Origin: JAAFHS01 sp043751715
Lineage (GTDB): Bacteria > Pseudomonadota > Alphaproteobacteria > Rhodobacterales > Rhodobacteraceae
NCBI GenBank assembly: GCA_043751715.1
Contig: JAYUZO010000083.1
Coordinates: 1-11,948, forward strand
Direction of reading: 5' to 3'
DNA: 11,948 bases
Of this stretch, positions 6,857 to 11,948 are shown one piece after another (position 1 is the stretch's first letter; each line of letters opens with the position of its first letter). The notes under the pieces are model-generated. The model had not been told where the DNA came from. It did no database searches and saw only the letters and a program-made list of their open reading frames with translations. The position numbers and the translations under genes are program-made.

Positions 6857-7866
6857 AATCAAACGCTGTTGAGCCAACCAAGGATGAACTGCGCGGCCTG
6901 ACGCCGGTGCAAAAGGCGCTGCGTCTGGCGCCGACTTATGGCTTGGTCATCCTGATGCTGGGGTTGATTCTGTTGTTTTCAATTCTGCTGCCGAACACCT
7001 TTCCAACCCTTCTGAACGTGCGTTCCATCCTGAGCGACAAGGCAATCATTGCCCTGCTGGCACTGGCCGCAATGATCCCTATGGTGGCCGGGCGCATTGA
7101 TCTGACGGTGGGTTATGGCATCGTGCTGTGGCATATCCTGGCCATCAGCCTGCAAACGCTATACGGCCTGCCGTGGCCCGTGGCTGTGGTTGTGGTGCTG
7201 CTGCTTGGCATCATTACCGGCGCGCTGAACGGCCTTTTGGTCGAAGTGGCGCGGATTGACAGCTTTATCGCCACGCTTGGCACCGGCACCGTACTTTACG
7301 CGCTGGCCTTGTGGCACACAGGCGGGCGGCAAATGGTAGGCGCGTTGCCGGATGCGTTTTACGCCATCAATGGCACGTTCGTTCTGGGCCTGCCGATCAC
7401 GGCCTATTACGTGCTTGCCATCACCCTCGCGCTTTGGATCATCCTGGAATACACCCCCATCGGGCGATACCTGTATGCCATCGGGGCCAACCAACGCGCG
7501 GCCGAGCTGAACGGCATCCCCACCCGCAAATTCGTGATCGGGGCCTTTGTTGCATCAGGCGGGCTGACAGCCCTTGCCGGGGTGCTGCTGGCATCAAAAC
7601 TGCGGATCGGGCAGGCAAGCGTCGGGCTGGAGTTTCTGCTGCCAGCACTTGTCGGCGCGTTTCTGGGATCAACCACCATCAAGCCGGGCCGCGTCAACGT
7701 CTGGGGCACCATCGTGGGGGTAATGATACTCGCCGTCGGTATTTCGGGCATCCAGCAGTTCGGCGGCAGTTTCTGGGTCGAACCCATGTTCAACGGCACA
7801 ACCCTTCTGATCGCAATCGGCATTGCCGGTTACGCGCAACGCAAGAAGGGCACGAAATCGAAATGA
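6844..7866 (+). CDS. Sugar ABC importer, permease subunit (RbsC type)
   Basis: A 340-residue inner-membrane permease of the branched-chain amino acid/ribose permease class (BPD_transp_2), forming the transport channel, presumably as a dimer. After a polar N-terminal tail of about 30 residues come around eight to ten hydrophobic segments. Family landmarks are GRIDLTVG at 83-90 (usually GGIDLSVG), the cytosolic coupling loop ANQRAAELNGI at 215-225, and PALVGAFLGSTTIKPGR at 267-283 near the C-terminus. The C-terminal tail is basic (RKKGTKSK). AGGGA precedes the ATG, which lies inside the end of the ATPase gene, so translation of the two is probably coupled. It is the only permease gene in the operon, consistent with a homodimer. 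The Arg in GRIDL instead of the common Gly is a small oddity near the translocation path that could bear on substrate choice. Confidence 0.93.
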   Translation: MPGIESNAVEPTKDELRGLTPVQKALRLAPTYGLVILMLGLILLFSILLPNTFPTLLNVRSILSDKAIIALLALAAMIPMVAGRIDLTVGYGIVLWHILAISLQTLYGLPWPVAVVVVLLLGIITGALNGLLVEVARIDSFIATLGTGTVLYALALWHTGGRQMVGALPDAFYAINGTFVLGLPITAYYVLAITLALWIILEYTPIGRYLYAIGANQRAAELNGIPTRKFVIGAFVASGGLTALAGVLLASKLRIGQASVGLEFLLPALVGAFLGSTTIKPGRVNVWGTIVGVMILAVGISGIQQFGGSFWVEPMFNGTTLLIAIGIAGYAQRKKGTKSK

Positions 7867-7892
7867 TCAGCACAATCACCGGGAGGAAAACC

Positions 7893-8939
7893 ATGCTGAA
7901 GAGAACCGTTCTGAAAGGCCTGCTTGCGGGCACCATCCTTGCAACATCCGGCTTTGTGGCCTTTGCGCAAGATGCGTTTGACGGCCCGACCACCGGCCCC
8001 AAGGCGGCCGAGGGCAAAACGATTGTCGTCCTTGCGGGCGATCTGAAGAACGGCGGCATTCTGGGTGTCACCACCGGGATCGAAGAAGCCGCCGCCAAGA
8101 TCGGCTGGACAATCACCGTGCTGGATGGCGCAGGTTCCGTGCAAAGCCGCGCAGCCGCCTTGGGTCAGGCCCTGACGCTGGGGCCGGATGGCATTGTGAT
8201 CAACGGCTTTGACGCCGCCGAACAGCAGGCCGCACTGGAAGGCGTGACGGCCGCGGGCATACCGATGGTGTCGTGGCATTCCGGGCCCAAGATCGGCTGT
8301 GATGCACCGGGTGGCATTTTCGCCAACGTATCCACGGACGCGATGCAGGTGTCTGATGTTGCGGCTGCGTGGGCCGTTGCCGATGCCGGCGGTGCACCGG
8401 GTGTGGTAATCTTTACTGACAGCACTTATCAGATCGCGATCGACAAGGCAGACCGCATGAAGGCCGCGATTGAGGCTGCGGGCGGCACTGTGCTGGAATA
8501 CGTGGATACGCCGATTGCCGAAACCTCAACCCGGATGGGGCCGCTGACCACGACGCTGCTGCAAAAATACGGCGCGTCATGGACGCACTCGCTGGCCATC
8601 AACGACCTGTATTTCGATTTCATGGGGCCATCGCTGCAGGCAGCCGGGATCGACGGCAAAGGCGCGCCAAAGGCAGGCTCGGCTGGTGATGGGTCAGAGG
8701 CGGCTTTCCAGCGTATCCGCACCGGCCAGTATCAGGCCGTGACGGTGGCAGAACCATTGAACCTGCAAGGCTGGCAGCTGGTAGATGAGCTGAACCGCGC
8801 CGTTCAGGGTGAGGCGTGTTCGGGCTATATCACGGCACCGGCACTGGTGACCGAAGAAGGGCTTGCCACAACCGAAGGCAACGCTTTTGACCCTAACAAC
8901 GGCTACCGCGAGGCCTATGCCGCGATCTGGGGCAAATAA
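7893..8939 (+). CDS. Sugar ABC importer, periplasmic substrate-binding protein (RbsB-like)
   Basis: A 348-residue periplasmic sugar-binding protein of the type I (Peripla_BP_4) family. It begins with a signal peptide: basic MLKR, hydrophobic core, and probable cleavage after AFAQ (residue 26). The first binding-lobe strand is TIVVLAGDLKNGG (43-55); GPDGIVINGFDAAEQQ (98-112) matches the family motif in which excess ligand sites are sampled; AGDGSEAAFQRIRTGQYQAVTV (261-284) is the typical hinge-proximal segment. The mature protein has exactly two cysteines, C136 and C309, which could form a disulfide. I chose the ATG at 7893 because GGGAGG lies 6 nt upstream and it starts a good signal peptide; an ATG at 7863, overlapping the permease stop, would add ten residues with no ribosome site. 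It is the last gene of the operon, 26 nt after the permease. The ligand cannot be named from sequence. Confidence 0.93.
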   Translation: MLKRTVLKGLLAGTILATSGFVAFAQDAFDGPTTGPKAAEGKTIVVLAGDLKNGGILGVTTGIEEAAAKIGWTITVLDGAGSVQSRAAALGQALTLGPDGIVINGFDAAEQQAALEGVTAAGIPMVSWHSGPKIGCDAPGGIFANVSTDAMQVSDVAAAWAVADAGGAPGVVIFTDSTYQIAIDKADRMKAAIEAAGGTVLEYVDTPIAETSTRMGPLTTTLLQKYGASWTHSLAINDLYFDFMGPSLQAAGIDGKGAPKAGSAGDGSEAAFQRIRTGQYQAVTVAEPLNLQGWQLVDELNRAVQGEACSGYITAPALVTEEGLATTEGNAFDPNNGYREAYAAIWGK

Positions 8940-8968
8940 GCCCACCCCCCGCTGTCGAAGTGGGGCAT

Positions 8969-8999
8969 GAAAACAAGGGGCTGCGCCAAGCGCGGCCCC
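8969..8999 (-). terminator. Intrinsic terminator of dinB
   Basis: A 10-bp stem (8977-8986 with 8990-8999, one G-T pair) with a CAA loop in plus-strand notation is followed, reading on the minus strand, by TTGTTTTC (8976-8969). That order, GC-rich hairpin then T run, fits Rho-independent termination of dinB. The hairpin begins at the last base of the dinB stop codon. For the plus-strand importer operon the same hairpin has no T run after it, so its role there is uncertain. Confidence 0.7.
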
Positions 9000-10252
9000 T
9001 ACCGCAGCGCCCGCCCTTTGATGATCGCACCTTGTCCGAACCGCGCCTTGATCGTGTCGGCAGCGCGTTCGGCAGCCGCCCTGCGGCCTGCGTCCGGGTC
9101 TAGTAGGTCAGCCATGCGGTCAGCATCGGCCTCTGGCACAAGATCACTGATCCCCACCCCGATCAGCCGGTACGGCCCCGTGGCCCCTGCATGATCGAAC
9201 AATTCGCGTGCTGCGCGGTAAATCCGGTCACCAATCTGCGTGGCATCCGGCAGTGCATGCCGCCGCGTGACCAGTTGAAAATCATCACGCTTCAGCTTGA
9301 GCGTCACTGTCCGCCCTGCCAGCCCTTTTGCCTTGGCCCGGTCAGATACCTGTTCTGACAGCCGCCACAAATGGCCATCCAGCAGGTCTGCATCACCCGT
9401 ATTTTCGTTGAAGGTGGTTTCCTTCGATATCGACTTCAGTTTTTCATCGCGCTGCACCGCACGGCTGTCCTGTCCGCGCGCAAGGTGCCACAACCGGTCC
9501 CCCATGGACCCGAACCGCGCCACCAGATCAGCACGATCCCACCGCAGCAGATCACTGATACCCCTGATCCCTGCCGCATCAAGCGCCGCTTGGGTGGATG
9601 TGCCCACGCCCCAGATAAGCCGCACCGGTTGGCGGGCCAGAAACCCTTGGGTCTCGGCCTGCCCGATCACCGAAAACCCGCGTGGTTTATCAAGGTCTGA
9701 CGCGATCTTGGCCAGAAACTTGTTGTGGCTTAGCCCGACTGATCCTGTCAGGCCCAACTCAACCTCCATCCGCCGCACCAGCCGTGCCAGCATCACCGCA
9801 GGCGGTGCGCCGTGCAGCCGTGCTGTGCCGGTCAGGTCCATGAACGCTTCGTCCAGTGACAGCGGTTCAATTGCTGGGGTCATCTCTTCCATCATCGCGC
9901 GGATTTGCTTTGACACCTCGGCATAAACCCCGATCCGCGGTTTGACGACCACCGCATTGGGGCACAGTTTCAGCGCCTGAAACATGGGCATGGCCGACCG
10001 CACACCCGATATGCGGGCGATGTAGCAGCAGGTCGAAACCACCCCGCGCGTGCCGCCACCTACGATCAGAGGTTTGTCACGCAGATCAGGGTTGTCACGC
10101 TTTTCGACGGATGCATAAAACGCATCGCAATCCATGTGCGCGATGGACAGATCAAACAGATCGGGGTGGGACAGCACACGCGGCGACCGGCAGGCGGGGC
10201 AGCGGGGGCCAGCCTCAAACGTGGTCAGACAATCTCGGCACAGGGCGGGCAT
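8999..10252 (-). CDS. dinB: DNA polymerase IV (Y-family) with N-terminal zinc-ribbon-like extension
   Basis: A 417-residue translesion DNA polymerase of the DinB family. Metal-binding catalytic residues are D41 (HMDCDAFYASVE), D134 and E135 (SLDEAF); Y46 occupies the steric-gate position that is F13 in E. coli DinB. SVGLSHNKFLAKIASDLDKP (171-190) is the palm-thumb signature, and the little-finger domain spans roughly 270-375. The first ~33 residues are an addition relative to E. coli DinB and carry C5-x2-C8-x9-C18-x2-C21, a spacing that suits a zinc ribbon. The ATG at 10252 keeps all four cysteines; a start at M40 would remove them. The ribosome site is poor. I saw no convincing LexA box in the 58-nt gap upstream, and dinB may be read through from the decayed genes before it. 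The gene ends at an intrinsic terminator and is convergent with the importer operon, to which it has no evident functional link. Confidence 0.95.
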   Translation of the reverse strand: MPALCRDCLTTFEAGPRCPACRSPRVLSHPDLFDLSIAHMDCDAFYASVEKRDNPDLRDKPLIVGGGTRGVVSTCCYIARISGVRSAMPMFQALKLCPNAVVVKPRIGVYAEVSKQIRAMMEEMTPAIEPLSLDEAFMDLTGTARLHGAPPAVMLARLVRRMEVELGLTGSVGLSHNKFLAKIASDLDKPRGFSVIGQAETQGFLARQPVRLIWGVGTSTQAALDAAGIRGISDLLRWDRADLVARFGSMGDRLWHLARGQDSRAVQRDEKLKSISKETTFNENTGDADLLDGHLWRLSEQVSDRAKAKGLAGRTVTLKLKRDDFQLVTRRHALPDATQIGDRIYRAARELFDHAGATGPYRLIGVGISDLVPEADADRMADLLDPDAGRRAAAERAADTIKARFGQGAIIKGRALR

Positions 10253-10310
10253 GATGGCTGCATGGTAACGTCAATCCCCGGCCAAGGCATTATGAAATGC
10301 ACGTGGCGGT

Positions 10311-11537
10311 TCATGTGTGCCCGGCAGGCACGACACCCGATGCCACCCATTCATCAAACGCCGCCAACACCGCATCCACAAAGGCCTGATCGTTGATATG
10401 CGCATCGGGTTTCACCAGCCGCGCGTCAGCCGGGCACACCGCGCGCATCTCATGTCAAAACGCCGCAAGGGCATCGGGGTCTGATAGTGGCCCGCCTGCC
10501 CTGTCCCATTCATTGCAGCCTTATATTTGCAGGAACACCGTCACCTGCGCCAGCCGTTCTGCAATCACCCGCGCCACCTGCCGCCGCTGCCCGGCATCCG
10601 TCACATAAGATGACAGCAGGCGGTTATGGGCATGGCTGGGTGCATCTTGAAACCCCCGTGACGGTGTGTGCCAGCCCACCGCATCAATCAGATCATAGCA
10701 CCCCGGCGCCACCATTTGTGGCATGCCCCGCAGCACTGCTGCCGTCATCCGGTCCGGCCCCGCGCTGATCGCCGATCCAAACAGGTGGTTCGTCACCTCT
10801 TGCGGTGCGGAATCCATCACGGCTGCAAAGGCCCCCTCTGCCGCCAATGCCTCAAACGCCCGGCCACCCATGCCCGTGGCGTGAAACACCGCCGCTTCAT
10901 ACCCCCGCGCCTCAAGCGCCGGTTTCAGGGCCACCATGTAGCGCAGCACGGTTTTGCCAAAGCTGGTCATGCCGATCAGCGGGCGGTCCCGCGCAGGCAT
11001 TTCAACCGCGCGTGCCGCCCCCAGCACCGCGCCCGCCGCCTGTGACAAAGCCGCCTTGCAGACCGAATTCAGGCCATACAGACCGCCCACCCACAGGATC
11101 ATCTGCATATCCGGCGCAAACCGTTCCGGCGGGATCATCGGTGAAAAGCTGACTGTGGATACGACGTATTTCGGCACACCCAACGGCAGTGATGCGCACA
11201 GATCAAGCGCAAGGTCGGTGCCCATTGACCCGCCCAGCACGATTACCCCATCAAACCGCCCCTCGGCATACAACCGCTGCGCAAGCGCCGCACTGCCCCG
11301 CGCCATCAGTTGCATGGCGAAGTTTTCATCGCCTGACGCAACGGCTGCCGCAATACTGCTGCGCGCAGCCTGCGCCGCATCATGCTTGGTCCAGTCGGTG
11401 GGCTGCTTTGGATCACCCAATACCGACACATCCATCGTCAGCACGTCACCGCACTGCCCCCGGATCACCCGCGCCAGATAATTCAGCTCATCATCCTTGG
11501 TATCATGCGTGCCGACCACCAGTATCCGGTTGCCCAT
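10311..11537 (-). pseudogene. Tm-1-like ATP-binding (UPF0261) protein gene broken by two in-frame stops
   Basis: The open part (338 residues, ATG 11537, ending with TAA at 10523-10521) matches the Tm-1-like ATP-binding/UPF0261 family, with GTHDTKDDE near the start, VIVLGGSMGTD, GMTSFGKT and QEVTNHLFGS. The family is normally about 400 residues. Reading on in the same frame past the stop gives clear family C-terminus: GCNEWDRAGGPLSDPDALAAF, then TGA (10457-10455), then HEMRAVCPADARL and DAHINDQAFVDAVLAAF, finally a TGA at 10313-10311. The whole frame is 409 codons with two stops, at codons 339 and 361, and no frameshift. The residues just before the first stop (VTVFLQI) also look worn, where the family usually has FLPL. 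The broken C-terminus adjoins the broken aldehyde dehydrogenase upstream (9 nt apart), which supports decay of a former operon. The biochemical role of bacterial members is not well defined. An annotation pipeline would probably report only the 338-residue part as intact. Sequencing error is possible, though it would need two events. Confidence 0.82.
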
Positions 11538-11546
11538 CCTGCACCC

Positions 11547-11948
11547 CTACAGCTGAACCCATGCGGTCTTGTGATCAGTATATTTGTCCAATGCGTGCAA
11601 TGATTTATCCGCCCCGTTGCCCAACTGTTTCTCGCCAGACAGCGGCACCGTCACATCTGACCCGCCATAGGTGTTCACATGCACGACGCCCGCGCGGATG
11701 CCCCGCACCATGCGGTGCGCACGCGACAGGTTCGCCGTCCACACGCCCGACGCAAGGCCATAATCCGTGGCATTGGCCAGCCGCAGCGCCTGCGCCTCAG
11801 CTGCAAAGGGGGGAAATTCCATGGCACAGTTGCTGCCACCACCCCCACCGGTTCGCGGTGGATCAGCGCCAGAATGTTATCCGCCGTTGGGGCAATCTCG
11901 CCATACAGTTTGTCAATCGCCTCGGCGTATTAGCGAAAGATCGCCGCC
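11547..11948 (-). pseudogene. Aldehyde dehydrogenase remnant (PuuC-like) with internal deletion, stop and frame change
   Basis: Reading leftwards from the window edge, one frame gives AAIFR, a TAA (11932-11930), then YAEAIDKLYGEIAP and REPVGVVAATVPWNFP, typical of the N-terminal third of an NAD-dependent aldehyde dehydrogenase. Just after PWNFP (about 11810) the match jumps, in another frame, to the C-terminal ~85 residues: EAQALRLANATDYGLASGVWT, HRMVRGIRAGVVHVN and DKSLHALDKYT, ending with TAG at 11549-11547. About 240-250 residues that normally lie between are missing, including the catalytic Cys and the general-base Glu. The usually conserved PFGGYKQSG segment reads PLSGEKQLG, so substitutions have accumulated too. 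The protein resembles gamma-glutamyl-aminobutyraldehyde dehydrogenases (PuuC type), from memory. An 91-residue open frame starting at ATG 11822 covers only the C-terminus and should not be called a gene. The start of the remnant is outside the window. Confidence 0.85.

Noticed and set aside
7311..7892. Long upstream extension of the binding-protein frame
   Set aside because: It overlaps the permease gene out of frame and would bury the signal peptide in the middle of the protein.
8946..8965. CCCC/GGGG hairpin after the binding-protein stop
   Set aside because: Four-bp arms with an 11-nt or longer loop and no T run; not enough for a terminator.
10253..10310. Possible small gene or LexA-controlled promoter between the Tm-1-like remnant and dinB
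   Set aside because: The 58-nt gap holds no coding frame with a ribosome site and no GAAC/GTTC-type LexA box that I can recognise.
11547..11822. 91-residue minus-strand open frame as an independent small gene
   Set aside because: It is plainly the C-terminal piece of a deleted aldehyde dehydrogenase, and its ATG arises from the PWNFP codons read in another frame.

Overview
The window is GC-rich, densely coded DNA from an alphaproteobacterium, most likely a Rhodobacterales (roseobacter/Paracoccaceae-like) genome. The reasons are the codon bias towards G/C at third positions, an RbsA/RbsC/RbsB-type sugar importer in A-C-B order, and a DinB with an N-terminal four-cysteine extension, a form I associate with that group. 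I saw no rRNA, tRNA, CRISPR array, insertion sequence or phage gene.

Layout. (1) 1-826, minus: the N-terminal two thirds of fumarylacetoacetase (fahA), cut by the window edge. (2) 928-2031, minus: an MFS transporter of unknown substrate. (3) 2032-2256: a divergent regulatory region. (4) 2257-4104, plus: a two-gene unit encoding a D-2-hydroxyacid dehydrogenase and an SMP-30/gluconolactonase-family lactonase. (5) 4210-5226, minus: a LacI-family repressor that most resembles the gluconate-type GntR branch. (6) 5339-8939, plus: a three-gene sugar ABC importer (double ATPase, permease, periplasmic binding protein). (7) 8999-10252, minus: DNA polymerase IV (dinB) with its own terminator. (8) 10311-11948, minus: two adjacent broken genes, a Tm-1-like/UPF0261 gene with two in-frame stops and an aldehyde dehydrogenase with a large internal deletion, a stop and a frame change.

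How the genes work together. The core (2224-8939) looks like one sugar or sugar-acid uptake and conversion module. The same palindrome, TTAnCGnTAA, occurs three times: before the dehydrogenase-lactonase unit, next to the repressor start codon, and before the importer. This suggests that the LacI/GntR-like protein represses both units and itself. The expected flow is import of a sugar or aldonate/lactone, ring opening by the lactonase, and reduction or oxidation of a 2-keto/2-hydroxy acid by the dehydrogenase. The substrate cannot be read from sequence, and no kinase, dehydratase or aldolase is present in the window, so the rest of the pathway must lie elsewhere.

The most useful second-look items are the shared operator and its arrangement, the paired pseudogenes at the right end (the first is easily mis-annotated as a short intact gene), and the asymmetric ATPase sites of the importer.
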